DNA of 64,000 nucleotides from Panicum virgatum (GCF_016808335.1 NC_053153.1:19975033-20039032); one strand, 5' to 3'; shown: positions 46,302 to 59,962, counted from the first letter of the stretch. Numbers and translations are program-made. Notes: generated by a model from the sequence alone, not told the origin.

Positions 46302-47877
46302 CAGGGTTCAAAATTTCGGTGAAATTTCGGCGAAATTTCGGTATTTTTTTCGTTTTCGGTAGTTACCGGGAAGTGGAATTTCGGTAAATTTCGGTAAATT
46401 TCGTTTCAAAATTCAAAAATTCAAAAAAATTTGTAAAAAAATATGTAAAAAATATGATAAAAAACTAGGTGTTTTTCTAAGCAAATAGGACTAGAACACA
46501 CTCAAATCTAAGATCATTTGCTAGGCTAAAATTAACATTTGAAACCGTAATTTGAATGACTCGTCATTTCATGTGCAAAAATTTGTTTTCTCCCCTCGAC
46601 TTCAACTAGACTTTGGTTTATCATGATATTGGTGAGGTACCTATTCAATTTCATATGCATACCTACAACTAGGATGATGATCCATCGGCCGGCCCGGGTG
46701 GACTATACTCTCATCAGTAGACTAGTAGATCTGGTTTCCTCGTGCTGTCCAATTAGGCTCGTCGTCAATCTTGCTTCGCTTTTGCCTTTTGCATCTGCTT
46801 TTATATTATCATCTAGCAGCTCTTTTCTTTTGTATGTAGCGGTGAGATCGAATGAGATGGCAGCTAAAGCCCTCTGTCTGTTGTAGTCTATTATTCTTAA
46901 CCAGGCCCTCGATCTGGCTCTTCTTCTAGCTTTGTAGCCGGTAACTATGGAGACTTGGGAGTTTTTTTTTGAAGTTGTGGCCATTGCTGATACGTGTTAA
47001 ATTCCATTGGCAATTCTTCTCCATTGGCAACTGCAGATTAAGTCAGTTGTGGCCTTTGATCTGCCCCCACTTCGTGGAAGAAAGCTTTGCATTGCAATAG
47101 TAGGTCGGTGACTGTAACCTTATTCCAGTGAATTTCCTCCGACGCCATTCCAGTCCCGAGGATAAGAAGAGAAGGTCAAATTCTTGCATCCACAGCATGC
47201 ATGTGACCAAAATCTTAGGCCACAAGAGAATTGTCACCATCTATAGAGCAGGGAAAAACTTTCCGTTGGAAAACTACCGGAAAACACACCTTTCAGAATG
47301 TTTTAACAATTCTCTATACAAATTGAATCAAACAAAAAATTCAAACACTGTCACATGAATTGATAACCAATTCAAATCATGTTTGTCCTGGATTTAAAAC
47401 AACTTTCAATTGGATCAACTAATGTCCCTAAAAATTTATAGAAATATCCGCCATAACAAGAATAATAAAAGTCCAGTTGAGGCCTAAGAGAGAAAATGAA
47501 AGTTGTCACATGAAATGACAAGACTTTTAATTGGTAGTTTTTGAAATAATTAAATAACTTTCAAACCATTGATCAAATGAAAAAGTTCCTGAAACAAAAG
47601 TTGTAGATCTCGAAAAACTGAACAAAGTTGGTATTCAAAAGTTTTTCATTTGACCTCAGGAACAGTACGAAAATCACAACGGACATCATTTTCCGGTCGA
47701 AATCACCGAAATTTCGGTCGAAATCACCGAAATTTCGGTCGGAATTCACCGAAATTTCGTTTTTTGAATTTGAATTCTCTTTCCGTTCGGAATTAGCGAA
47801 ATTCGGCGAAATTTCGGCCGAAATTTCGTTTCCGGCAAATGGCGGGATTCGGAAAAAAAACGAAAAGGTAAACCCTG
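46302..47877. mobile_element. Non-autonomous hAT element
   Basis: 1576 bp with terminal CAGGGTTC...AAACCCTG and a perfect 8-bp target duplication CTTGAAAG (46294-46301 and 47878-47885), both diagnostic of hAT. Both ends carry dense subterminal repeats of GAAATTTCGG (46316-46400 and 47695-47830), the usual transposase-binding arrangement. The interior has no transposase. Confidence 0.9.
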
Positions 47878-47885
47878 CTTGAAAG

Positions 47886-49191
47886 AGAGGAGATTTAAAC
47901 TCTGATGAACATGATGAACAGTGTCGAATCAACGGTCAGTTTTTTATGCAGCGATTTTTTATACGGCAGATCGACACGTAGCTAGCTAGTAAGACATGCA
48001 TGCAGAATCATCACCTTGAGGAACGTCTCGTTCGGCAATAGAAAAGATGATCCTGTCTAGCTCTTTCTCTATGGTCCTCAGATATGCTTGATTAATGGTC
48101 GTGTCTCGTGACGTGCTCGTCGCAAACGAAATCTTTTTTATCTGCAAACTGCTGTCTTATGTGCATTGGGTGCGTGGTACCCCTGCTGCTGGTCTCTGGT
48201 AGTCTTGCGTCAAGCTAAGACCGTTCGTGCCCGGCCGGCGGCACACTACAAAAACACAACCACTGTAGATGCATGCATTCGTCTGACGACGAGCAGTATT
48301 ACGCGTCTGCATTTGATGATGAGTTGCTTTTTTCGAATAATATGAGTTGCTTTTTTAAAAAAAATTAATTTGATGAGTTAGTTGCTGAAGCATGGTTTCA
48401 CCCCTCTCTGTCTTTTTTTTTAAAAAAACTTTCATTTTACTAACTTGTTGTAATACAAAGAGAGAGCCCTCGTTTACTGCGAATTACAGATTATACAACA
48501 ACAGGGACGCGCGCACTGACACAAACAAACAAGACACAGCCCAAAATAAAAAGAAAAATACTGTGGTGCATCTCCAACAACAACTAACTATTCAAACCCT
48601 CGCCCCCATGGCATAAGGGTCTGCAGGTTGGGGTTCAGATGGGGCCGAGAGTATATATCGACATGATGGTCGTACTTAACTCTGTCCTAATTCAAAGTAG
48701 TTAGGCCAGACTTGTCTTTCCGATGTCACATGCATAGTAGTATATGTAGTGCGGCTACTGTATCTCTGCACAAAACTACTATATCATTATATTATTTTTA
48801 AAAAATAACTCTGTCATTTTTTAGAAGCGAGCTGGGGAGCTGTATTCTCTTAACCATACTCACATCCTCGTAGCTGAGATCGCTAAAACCACTACTACTA
48901 GTGTTGTATGTATGTTTACCAACGACAAACCACTCCGCCTATATGATACAGTCCGTAATGTTTAGTTTATATGCTAACTTTATTGAGCCGAATGATTCTT
49001 TTCTCTCAACCAATGCACCACTGCCGCCAGCCCGCCAGTACTATTATATGGATATATATAGACAGCCGATTGATTCGTTTCTAAAAAACAAAATTGGGAA
49101 AAAAAAAGGAAAGCCAATGAGAAGGACAGCAGGCCGCGGCCCTCCGTGCGTAGGCCCAGTCGCAGCACATACGTGGGCTTTCTTGTACGCC
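47886..49191. other. Intergenic, no gene seen
   Basis: AT-rich sequence with a small duplication at 48319-48356 described separately. No gene supported. Confidence 0.5.
48319..48356 (-). repeat. Possible micro-retroposon footprint
   Basis: Two copies of ATGAGTTGCTTTTTT (48319-48333 and 48342-48356) flank CGAATAAT, resembling the T-run plus CGAA pattern seen in the PLR1 exon and at 58880. Confidence 0.45.
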
Positions 49192-49200
49192 CTTGCCGCC

Positions 49201-49690
49201 GCGCTTTTTTCTTTTTTATATTTTTTAAAAAAATCAAAATTTCAAAAATATATGTCCGTTTTGAAAAATTTCAAAAATACCCCCGGTCGCTCCACATAGG
49301 GCGACAGGCCCTAAGTGTAATTTTTTTCTTTAAATTTGCAACGAGATTCTTGGAAAAAAAGGGGCATGTCGCCCCCCCAACGGGCGACAGAGGGGCCTGT
49401 CGCCCCCCCTCGGGCGACCACTGGGCCCCGCCCACGGGCGCGGCAGGGGGGCCTGTCGCCCCCCCCCCCCCCCCCCCCCCCCCCCCGCGGGCGACAGGGG
49501 GGGCCTATCGCCCCCTTTCGGGCGACCGGGGTACCCCCTTATATAAGCATCCAACCTCCCATCCCTCCCCATTTGAGCCCGAAAATTCCACCAAAAATCC
49601 AGAAAAAAAGAGAGGGGTGAGGAGAAGGAAAGCGGCGAAGCCCAGCCGGATTCAGCACTTGTGATCTGCAGGTTAGTACATTTAGTTTAT
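49201..49690 (+). repeat. Left terminal inverted repeat of the Mutator-like element
   Basis: Mirrors 55330-55769. It is longer than the right copy because of extra GGGCGAC-type blocks and a 28-base C run (49459-49486). The repeated CCTGTCGCCC / GGGCGACAGG units can form hairpins. The TIR includes a TATA box and a splice donor, so it supplies promoter and leader exon. Confidence 0.85.
49539..49547 (+). promoter_or_regulatory. TATA box in the left TIR
   Basis: TTATATAAG, followed about 125 bases later by a donor (CAG/GTTAGT at 49672) and an acceptor ATACAG ending at 50056, just before the ATG at 50071. It likely drives the plant-mobile-domain gene. Confidence 0.7.
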
Positions 49691-50070
49691 ATATTTTTCC
49701 ATTTAAGTAGTACGCATTTAAGTAGTACGTATTTAAGTAGGGGTGAGTAATTTAATTTAATTAGTGCTGTAGTAGAACCATTTAAGTAGGAGTTTAATGA
49801 TACTTTAGTTTGTAGTTATGTAGTAGTAAATTAGTTTAGAAAATTAGTAGTACGCATTTATTATTATAATTGCAGTACTATTAGAGACGTGTTTATAAAT
49901 TAATTATGATTTAGAATAAAATTTGGCATATGCAGTATAGAATTTGAGTGTCATCACGTAGTTATAAATACTTATACGTTGTAGTTGAATTTCATACTTA
50001 GTTTTTACGGATTATTAAATAAGGTAGTGAAGTAAAGAGTATTATGTGATATACAGATATATCGAGCAAA

Positions 50071-52182
<2,112 letters not shown>

Positions 52183-52910
52183 ATATATGTGATGTTTGTA
52201 TCTCTGATGTTTATTTGTAATGAGATAGCTGTGGACCGCTAATTTGTATCCGATGTTTATGATTGTACTAGTTTACTTGTCATTTGTTTCTATAGATACT
52301 ATTGATGTGAACTTGTTATGTTTGTGGGTTCCATAATGCTCGTGAAATAAGGAAAGTTCTTGCGAATTTTTTCCGTGATTTAATGAAGGACAAGTTAGGT
52401 TAGGTAGGAGTTAGCGGCCGAGATCCTACCGACGATGATGATGACTACACGCTCGAATAGCTCAAAATAGGAACTATAGTGTATCTAGCTGCGAGTACGA
52501 GATCACAGGTTGCCACTGCTCAGCACGGCGATCACGGGTTTCCCAAATCTCGCATTCTTTGTACAGACATACGTGACAAAAGACGACAACCCAATAGCAG
52601 TGCCCTTCCACCTTATCAAAAAGATGTGACAACACGGCAACCACACCAGCTCACCTTCAAAGCAGTCTCTCTGGCGAGGACGACGGACCTGTCATTCTAC
52701 AGCGAAGGTCTGTGGCGTGTAGTGGGGAAGGCGGCATCTAGGCGCGATCGACCGAGCGATCTAGGCATGCACATAGATGCATCGAGTATTCATTTCGAGA
52801 ATTGAATCCAGCCTTTTCAGTGTTAGGTCATCTAGCCTCTTCACTGTGTTGTCATGTAGGCTTTTTAGATGCATTTACACTCCACACTCCGGGTATCAGA
52901 CCATTGTGCG
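52183..52910. other. Spacer between PMD and GRF genes
   Basis: No gene is supported. It should contain the PMD 3' UTR and the GRF promoter. Confidence 0.5.
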
Positions 52911-52911
52911 T

Positions 52912-52920
52912 CTATAAATA
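52912..52920 (+). promoter_or_regulatory. TATA box of the GRF gene
   Basis: CTATAAATA lies 58 bases before the ATG at 52978, a normal spacing for a short leader. Confidence 0.6.
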
Positions 52921-52977
52921 CTCCGAAGTTTGTGAACTCCCAGCAGCACTCAAACACCAAAGCTCATTATATACCCA

Positions 52978-53694
52978 ATGTCTGGAGGTGAGTCTAGCGG
53001 GAAGAATTACTATGGTTTTGGGAAAGAAAAAGGGGGAAGAAAGGGAGACCCCATAATATGGGAGGGGCCTCTTGGACCTGATTCCTTTTCCGGAACCAGT
53101 GTTTGAGTTTCCTCCACAACAAAAGAGTGAATTTACCAATGAAACTCCTCTTCGACAATACGATAACCGTAGAGAACCGTGGCCAAAATGCAGACATGGT
53201 GAGGACTGCTTAGTGCAGATGTGCACCGACGAGATGGATGGCGGTCGGCGTTTCTTTAAATGTCCACACGCATGGGTAATACTCGGTTGTTTCATTTCTT
53301 TTTCTTCAATGAGACACCTTACATGAAATTTGTTTTACAGTCTTCCGATACTCCAGAAAACTGTGGTTTTACTAGGTGGGTCGATCCTGCACCAATTGAT
53401 TCTGTTCAGGAGTTCATCGAGTACCTCCAGATAAAGATCTTTGATCTGGAATGTAAGGTGAACCATTATGAGGAAGTGAGCGAGGGTAACAAAGATGATG
53501 AAGTTGATGATACCAGCAATGCTGCCGGCTCACAGGATGAACCATGCACTATTCCTTACTGCAACTGCCCTTGTCACAAGAAGAAGGGCCCTGCGCCTCC
53601 GGCACCACCACCTGCACCGCCTGCACCACCTGCAATGGGTGGATACTGCGGAGAAGGCTCAACGCAGTTTGCTACGTGGGGGTACAGCTACTAG
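52978..53694 (+). pseudogene. GRF-type zinc-finger protein, frameshifted
   Basis: Two exons, 52978-53275 and 53341-53694 (donor TGG/GTAATA, acceptor TTTTACAG). The protein has PFPEPVFEFPP, then a GRF zinc finger built from CRHGEDCLVQ, GGRRFFKCPHAW and ENCGFTRWVDP, a Glu/Asp-rich helix, a second Cys cluster PYCNCPCH and a Pro/Ala-rich tail. GRF fingers bind single-stranded nucleic acid in other proteins, and grass transposons often carry GRF genes. The ATG-led start (MSGGESSGKNYYGFG) is one base out of frame with the rest; the shift lies between 53056 and 53085. If this is an error or allele, the gene could be intact. Confidence 0.7.
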
Positions 53695-54213
53695 GACTAC
53701 CCTAGTGCTAGTGACATGCTGCATTGTTGTGTTTGTTCTGTTTTTTTTTTAAATTACCTAAGACATGTTAGGTTAGTCCGAAATCTGTTTACCGTAGTTT
53801 GCAACGGGTTCTGCCATACCACTGCATGTGTGATGTGTGTTTCATTATCGTTGTCTAATGATGTAAAATTTGATGGTTCACATTATGTAATGCATTTCTT
53901 AGTTCTTATTTCTTATCGTTATATTATGTGATGTTTGTATCTCTGATGTTTATTTGTAATGAGATAGCTATGGACCGCTTATATATACACTTCAACGTTT
54001 GCCTCTGATCACTCTCGTATTTTCCATTACATACAATAGATGGTATGTTTATACTTCGATGCTCCATTACGACTAAGTACGATTCAAACTTGACATTATG
54101 TACATGTCTAGTGAATGCAAAGTTAGGTACGAGACATACATATAAGCATAATACAACATTAACAATACTAAATGCGAATACATCTTAAACCGATGAACAT
54201 CATATGTTATAGA
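53695..54213. other. Convergent spacer
   Basis: AT-rich 3' region between the GRF gene and the minus-strand gene. It contains a copy of a short segment also found near 52194-52237 (TGATGTTTGTATCTCTGATG and following), so the two plus-strand genes share related 3' ends. Confidence 0.6.
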
Positions 54214-55186
54214 TCATGACATGAAATCATCTAGGTCGTCATCCCAATTGACAGATGGTGGTGCTGCAGGTGGTGTAGTATGGCACGACGAACCTCTTGT
54301 CTTTCCCTTACTCTCTTTTCTGGATCTACGTTCATGTACAGGGGGAGGAACATCATGTGTTGGAGGCCATGGTTTGGGGGGCATGAAGTCATTCATGTCG
54401 TCATCCCAGTTAACACAAGTTTGTGCTGCAGGTGGTGCAACATGACTTGACGAACCTCTTGCCTTTCCCTTTGTCTCTTTTCTGATTCTAGGTTCATGTA
54501 AAGGGGGAGGAACATCATGTGTTGGAGGCCATGGTTTGGGAAGCATGAAGTCATCCATGTCGTCATCCCAGTTAACACAAGTTGGTGGTTGAGGTGCTGA
54601 AGCATTACTCGACGAACCTCCGGGCATCTGTTCTTGCGCAGGCCAAGTACTATCACCCGAAGATCTTATCCACCTCCTTCGTCTAGTTTGCGGCATAAGT
54701 CCACCGAAGATACATACCAATTTACGGAAATTTGGTATCGTTTTGTTAATCAACTCCGTGTCCTCGGGGTAATCCTAGCATATAATTAAAAAACAATGTT
54801 ACTGTTTCATAAATATGGATTCGAAATGACGGACGGGATTACAACTGAATGAGAGTTACCTTAATGTGCATCTCATGCACCTTTGGCCGCATCCATATCT
54901 TACAAGAACTTTGTAAGAATCCAATGATATTAGGATGATTCGCAAGTTCACATACTCTCATGTATATCTTCCGACATTCTAGCAGGTGTCCCTTTACATC
55001 TTGCGTCGTAATACCTCGAAATAGTGTGAAATCTTTAAACTCTACTACTTTGGACAACACCATCTCTATCGTACCATCCGCTAACGGATCCAACTTCTTA
55101 CTGATAACAAGATGGGTCATGATATCAAGTATTATACTAGATTTTTCTTCGATCCATGCAAATCCTCCACAATTGGAGGCAGTCAT
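54214..55186 (-). CDS. Uncharacterised transposon-borne protein with WDDDMDDFM repeats
   Basis: Two exons, 55186-54860 and 54774-54214, joined in phase 0 by GT-AG, give an uninterrupted 295-residue protein. The N-terminal part (MTASNCGGFAWIEEKSSIIL... DVKGHLLECRKIYMRVCELA ... KIWMRPKVHEMHIK) is helical and reads like a SANT/trihelix-like fold, though I cannot name a family. The C-terminal half has three copies of VNWDDD(M/L)(D/N)DFM; the first two are each followed by PKPWPPTHDVPPP and a basic RKE.KGK.RGSS segment, about 50 residues per unit; the last repeat ends the protein. The acidic-aromatic motif separated by basic linkers could be an interaction or activation module (inference). The frame is driven from the right TIR, with a leader intron (55378-55196). 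It is the only intact gene in the element. Confidence 0.75.
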
Positions 55187-55329
55187 TGCCTTATGCTACA
55201 ATATCAATAAGGTACTTTCATAATTCTATTCTAATTCATAATTAATTTAAAAACAAGTCTGTAATAGTACTGAAATGGTAATACTAAACGAGTGTTCTAA
55301 AGCACCAAATCTAATTCAGCTAATCCGCT

Positions 55330-55769
55330 AATTAAATTAAATTGTTATACAATATCAATGGATTCATACGGAAGTTACCGGTAGATCACAAGTACGCAAT
55401 CCGGCAGAGCTTCGCTGCTTTTCTTCTCCTCACCCCTCTTTTTTCCTGAATTTTTAGGTTCAAATGACAACAGAAATAGCGGCGAATGGCGGCCAGGGCT
55501 TATATAGGGGGGAGGGGACCCTGTCGCCCCCCCAACGGGCGTCAGGCCCCTGTTGCCCCTGGGGTGGGCGACAGGCCCCTGTCGCCCGTGGGGGGCGACA
55601 GGGCCCTTTTTTTTCTAGGGACCTCGTTGCAAATTTAAAGGAAAAAATTTACACTTAGGGCCTGTCGCCCTATGGGGGGCGACCGGGGGTATTTTTTAAA
55701 TTTTTCAAAACGGACATATATTTTTGAAATTTTGATTTTTTTTAAAAAATATAAAAAAGAAAAAAGCGC
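55330..55769 (-). repeat. Right terminal inverted repeat of the Mutator-like element
   Basis: Mirror of the left TIR, with fewer GGGCGACAGG blocks. It supplies promoter and leader exon for the minus-strand gene. Confidence 0.85.
55499..55507 (-). promoter_or_regulatory. TATA box in the right TIR
   Basis: On the minus strand it reads CTATATAAG, at the place equivalent to the TATA box in the left TIR. A donor at 55379/55378 and an acceptor at 55196 precede the ATG at 55186. Confidence 0.7.
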
Positions 55770-55778
55770 CTTGCCGGC

Positions 55779-56177
55779 CTTTTACCCGAGGCCTGCCGAG
55801 AGAGAGAGGCTGCGCCCCTCATGGAGGCCCGTGTTTCCATTTTGCCGCAACTGCCGTGGGCCGGCCACAAAACGGTTGAGAGTTGAGACGTTCTGACTCG
55901 GGGACGGCCGACAGGGTGGGCTTGCTCGCTGATTTTGTTCCTGCTTTACAGATCGTGGAAGACGGCTGTTCCAGGGTGGAACACTTGAACACGCGCGCCT
56001 AGTGTTCTTTAGGCCCCTCACAAAGCTGGGAAAGGGGCTAACCTCCCCGTGCTTTTCAGTAGAGCTGCTGCTGGGCGTGCGCCCTTCAGTTGGCACTAAA
56101 GCTAGTAGCCTAGTATAGTATGCCTACGGCGCGGTTTTTTTTCTTTTCCTTTGAATTGCGTTTTTTTATATCAAAAG
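55779..56177. other. Intergenic, no gene seen
   Basis: Moderately GC-rich sequence without recognised features. Confidence 0.45.
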
Positions 56178-56179
56178 TA

Positions 56180-56499
56180 ATCCCTCTATCTTGAAGGGCA
56201 TTCTAGAACTCAAAATTTATCCTCAAATATAAAACATTCTAAGTTGAAAGTAGACTCAACTATTTTAATTGTGTATCGTTTTCGAGTCTTTCTCAGTAGA
56301 AAGACGTGCATGCAACCATGTGGAGGAGGTGTATGTGGGGGAGGTGCATGGAAATATGACATGATACCTTAATTAGTATATATTTAATGATCCAAATAGA
56401 ATTCTAATGTATAATAATTAGGGGTAGGAGAGTCTTTTCTACACAACCATAATCTGTTCTAAAAACTCTAAAATGCCCTACGTTTCAGGACGGAGGGTG
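56180..56499. mobile_element. Stowaway-like (Tc1/mariner) MITE
   Basis: 320 bp flanked by TA on both sides. The left end ATCCCTCTATCTTGAAGGGC and the complement of the right end CACCCTCCGTCCTGAAACG follow the CTCCCTCCGTCC pattern of grass Stowaway elements, and both continue into GGGCATT.TAGA. Confidence 0.8.
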
Positions 56500-58626
56500 T
56501 ACATCGTAAAATTGATGCTGTCAGTGGCAGAGCTCGACAGCAAATATAAAGGCGACCATGAAAGAAGAGAGATGCTAAAAGTTTACCAGGACAAAAGGGT
56601 TGGACCGACCCTCTGCAATGGAACGAGCTGAGCATCACCTATTACAACAATTGAAGACGAACTCGCCTAGTGATGTCCGTCCATGAATTGATCAAAAAAA
56701 GAAAAACAACAACCGCTTCAGTGCCTTCTCACCGCCAACAGTAGCCCAACCACGCGCAGCCGCAGACAGACATGCACTCCGATTCGGATCCGTGGCTGCT
56801 GCTGCATGCTGCTTTCTACGCCTGCATGATGCCGCGTCGCTCAGAGCCCGGCCTCCACCAACAAATCCGTAGGCGCCTGCAGCTCAGTGGTGCGCGGAAG
56901 ATACGCCCTAGCGCGAGCTCTCGCTCCCGCTCCCGGCCCGGCCGGCTCGCGTTCGTCCACTCGCTCGTCGACACACACTTGCCGGCCGGCGCGCTGCGAA
57001 AGCCCGGTCCATCGATCACTGTCTCCTTCCCGGCATCACCTAGCTAGCTCGACCTAGCTAAGAGGTACTAGGCTAGAGCCAGTCCCGCGGGCGCACACGG
57101 GTGCACGGGGTACCCCCGCCCCCTGCCTGGCCAATGAGCCCCGCCGGTGGTGCGGCGGCAAGGCATGCCTCGATCGATCGCGCCCAGCTTTCACCTCATG
57201 TCCCCGCCATGGCCCGCCGCCGGCCCGGCCGCTAGCTTATCCTCGCTCGATGGCCAAGAGGAAATTGACCGCGCGCGCGACCGGAAAGGTAACGCACTTG
57301 CGCGTTATCTCTACACCCGCGCGCGCGCCGGCCGGGCGATCCATGGAGATCGAGCTCTTTTCAGCGCGGATCGGATAGACCGCTAGCTAGCGTCGCACTC
57401 GCACTTGGGATTAGAAAAATTGGGCCTCGCCACATTCATCCGGCTTCCCGGATCGCGCGCCCTTTTCCGCAAAGCGAAATGCCCCCGCCTCCCCCGCATC
57501 TGCATACTCGACTGCCGGATCAATCGATTTTTCAGTTCAAATATTTGTACTATTTTTTCAAAAAAAATTAATATCTTACTTTTAAAATATAGTATAATAT
57601 TTAAACTAAAGAGTATCGGATGTGCGTATAAGAATCATCCATTTGCACCGCTAACTGATTCGTCCAGTGATCGCCGGCTCCGGCCTGGAGACGCGCGCGA
57701 GAGGATCCGGCAGTGCACTTGTTGTTTAATATTCAGATTCCGTTGGGTTTTCCACAGAAGGGTGGTGGCACTGGCACGCGTGATCCGTCGATCACTGGCC
57801 AGTGATGAGACGATCGGCCTTCTTGCTGCTTGTATATTCGGTCGATGAGAGCTTTAATTAGTTATGCGATGATGATAACAATCATGGTTAGCAACTTGCG
57901 CCTCGCTTCCACTACAGGCCGCAAAGCAGTAGCGACGACGCGCAAGAAACACGGCTCCTGGCTAGTGTCTGTTGGAGTGTGCGACCGGGTGGCCTGGTCG
58001 CTGCTGGCTCCGAATGATGCTGCTAGCTCATCGATCAGCTCCATCGCCCGGCGGCACGAACGGGAACTGAGTGGACAGCAGCTAGCAGCTACCGGGGGCT
58101 GAGCGCGACGGCTCCACCGGGGACACGATGGACGCTGCCGGCGTGCATGCGCTAGCTAAGCCGTAGCTAGCTCGCCCATCGACCGGCCGGCGGCCGGTCT
58201 CTCCTTGATACCGAGGAGCTAGACCGGCCGGGTGGTGGTGGCCTTCTCGTCGACGAGCTCATGTCGATCGAGCCATCGAGGAGGACACGCCCAGGATGTA
58301 GATAGGATGTTCTCAAATTCGCAGCTGGGGGATCGATCCGACCGGCCGGATCATCATCAGACGCCACTAACCGGCCGGGATCATCACAAAGTTGGCCGCT
58401 CGTACTTGGACAGTTGGACGATCGGAGTTGATCGAACGGGGGGCACGCATGATTGCCCCTTTTGACGAGGACTCTGCTAACTGCCCCTGGATTTGGAAAC
58501 GTGGCGTGTCGTTTCATCACCGGATATATATAGCTAGCCAAGCTAGGTGAACTCGGGAGATCCGAGAGGATATAAAAGTTGTACGCAAATAGTCGCGCAC
58601 GACACAACTTTACCGTGTACTGCATT
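56500..58626. other. Intergenic region, GC-rich parts
   Basis: Several short GC-rich frames and many CTAGCTAGC-type repeats. No protein domain, splice model or RNA gene could be supported. Confidence 0.45.
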
Positions 58627-58853
58627 TGTGTTTGGATAGATGTGCTAAAATAAGGGTTGCTAAAGTTTAGCTCTCGGTATGCTAATGATACTCAACATAA
58701 GCTAATGAGAGCTAATCAAGGCTGGTTGATGGATTCTAATAACTAATTAGCCATCGATCATCTGCGTAATTAGTTCAACAATTGGCCTATATTTAATTCT
58801 ACTATTTGGCGTGTAAATAAGTAGGCTAAAGTTTAGCATGTTGGACCCAACCA
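58627..58853. mobile_element. MITE-like element with TGCTAAA ends
   Basis: The left end GTGTTTGGATAGATGTGCTAAA and the complement of the right end GTGGTTGGGTCCAACATGCTAAA are imperfect inverted repeats, with several GCTAAT/TTAGC repeats inside. Flanking duplication unclear. Confidence 0.5.
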
Positions 58854-58879
58854 CGTCCTTAATTAGTTCGTCAAGTTAA

Positions 58880-58931
58880 GCACTGATTGGTTATACTTTT
58901 TTTTTGCGAAGGGCACTGATTGGTTATACTT
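58880..58931 (-). repeat. Micro-retroposon footprint with 19-bp duplication
   Basis: Two identical 19-base copies of GCACTGATTGGTTATACTT (58880-58898 and 58913-58931) flank only TTTTTTTGCGAAGG. On the minus strand this is a short tag plus poly(A), as expected for a severely truncated target-primed insertion. Confidence 0.7.
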
Positions 58932-59370
58932 ACAACCAAACATGTTTTTTTTTCAAGGAGAGGACTAGATGGAACTCATGTAGTGACAAGTTACTTTGTG
59001 TTACCGGCTACGGCTAGTCGGCTACTAATTGCTACAATATCTTTGCAAAAAAAGCACACACTAGGGTTGATACGCGCTCATCATGTCCTAATTAACCAGC
59101 CGTTATTCTACATTAGCTTCAGGTGCAAGTTGACAGTTGGATTATATTATCTACTATATCATATTATTGTCCCACCACACCAGCAAACCGTCCCGGCGTC
59201 ACATCACATGTACTTGGCTTTGGCTTCCCCCTGCCTCTTCTCGCCTGCTGCCTTTGCTGCTCCGGCCACTTTGCAACTTCCGCTAGCTGCTGCTTGCTCC
59301 ATCGCTCGTCATCTCTCTGTATCACATTCACAGCCCATAGTGCCGCCACCCCCATCTTGTCATCGCCTCG

Positions 59371-59380
59371 CTCTATATAT
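59371..59380 (+). promoter_or_regulatory. TATA box of the first defensin-like gene
   Basis: CTCTATATAT lies about 160 bases before the start codon at 59534. Upstream, GGCGTCACATCACATGTACTTG (about 59193) has a close match before the second gene (about 61607). Confidence 0.6.
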
Positions 59381-59533
59381 CACGCGCATCAGAGAGCGGA
59401 GAGCCGCAGCGCCGCCAGCCAACCACCTTGCCGCCTCCCATCGCACAGGAACGACGCACAGAAAGAGACCAACAGAGGTCCGGGTGGTCTCGAACTGATG
59501 GGTCGCAAACCTGCATGCCGCGCCGCCGTCTCC

Positions 59534-59962
59534 ATGGCGCCGCCCCCGGCGCGCGCCCTGCTGGTTCTCGCCGCCGCCCTCACCGGTAAGGCGCACGACG
59601 ACGAAACCACGCCGGCGTGCGCGGCCATGGCGGCGCGTTTAGTTTCGGCGTCTCCATGTTCGCTGCTAGTTTGTTCGCGCGCTGGCTCGATCGGGATGGA
59701 ATGGCTGACGCTGACGGGTATCCTTCTGGTTTTCGCAGTGATCGTCGCGGTGCCGGTGCCGGCGCCGGCGTTGGCGGCGTGGGTGGACTACCCGTCGGGG
59801 GTGCCGTGCGGGGAGACGTTCCCGGTGGAGCAGTGCGACCCCGGGGACGCGGCGGCCAACAGCGCGTGCATGGACATGTGCCACTACGGCGGGTGCCGGC
59901 GCGGCGGCCAGTGCGTGTCCCTCAGCTTCGGCCGGGGACGGGGCTGCCACTGCAAGTGCTAG
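59534..59962 (+). CDS. Defensin-like cysteine-rich secreted peptide, copy 1
   Basis: Exons 59534-59585 and 59739-59962 (GT-AG, phase 1) encode 91 residues. The start is chosen because MAPP.ARALLVLAA.LT aligns with copy 2; an in-frame ATG at 59498 would add 12 residues (MGRKPACRAAVS). Residues 1 to about 30 form a signal peptide rich in Ala/Leu/Val. The mature part starts AWVDYPSGVPC and has CMDMC (the CxxxC of a CS-alpha-beta fold) and GCHCKC (CxC plus final C). It therefore belongs to the defensin-like (DEFL) class: small secreted peptides with antimicrobial or signalling roles. There are nine cysteines: the extra one, in GGCRRGGQC, is arginine in copy 2, so one thiol would be unpaired or used for dimers. 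A hAT-type element begins 78 bases after the stop. Confidence 0.83.
   Translation: MAPPPARALLVLAAALTGKAHDDETTPACAAMAARLVSASPCSLLVCSRAGSIGMEWLTLTGILLVFAVIVAVPVPAPALAAWVDYPSGVPCGETFPVEQCDPGDAAANSACMDMCHYGGCRRGGQCVSLSFGRGRGCHCKC

Noticed and set aside
57147..58465. Several short frames between the Stowaway MITE and the defensin-like genes
   Set aside because: Too short, without domains or splice signals supporting a gene.
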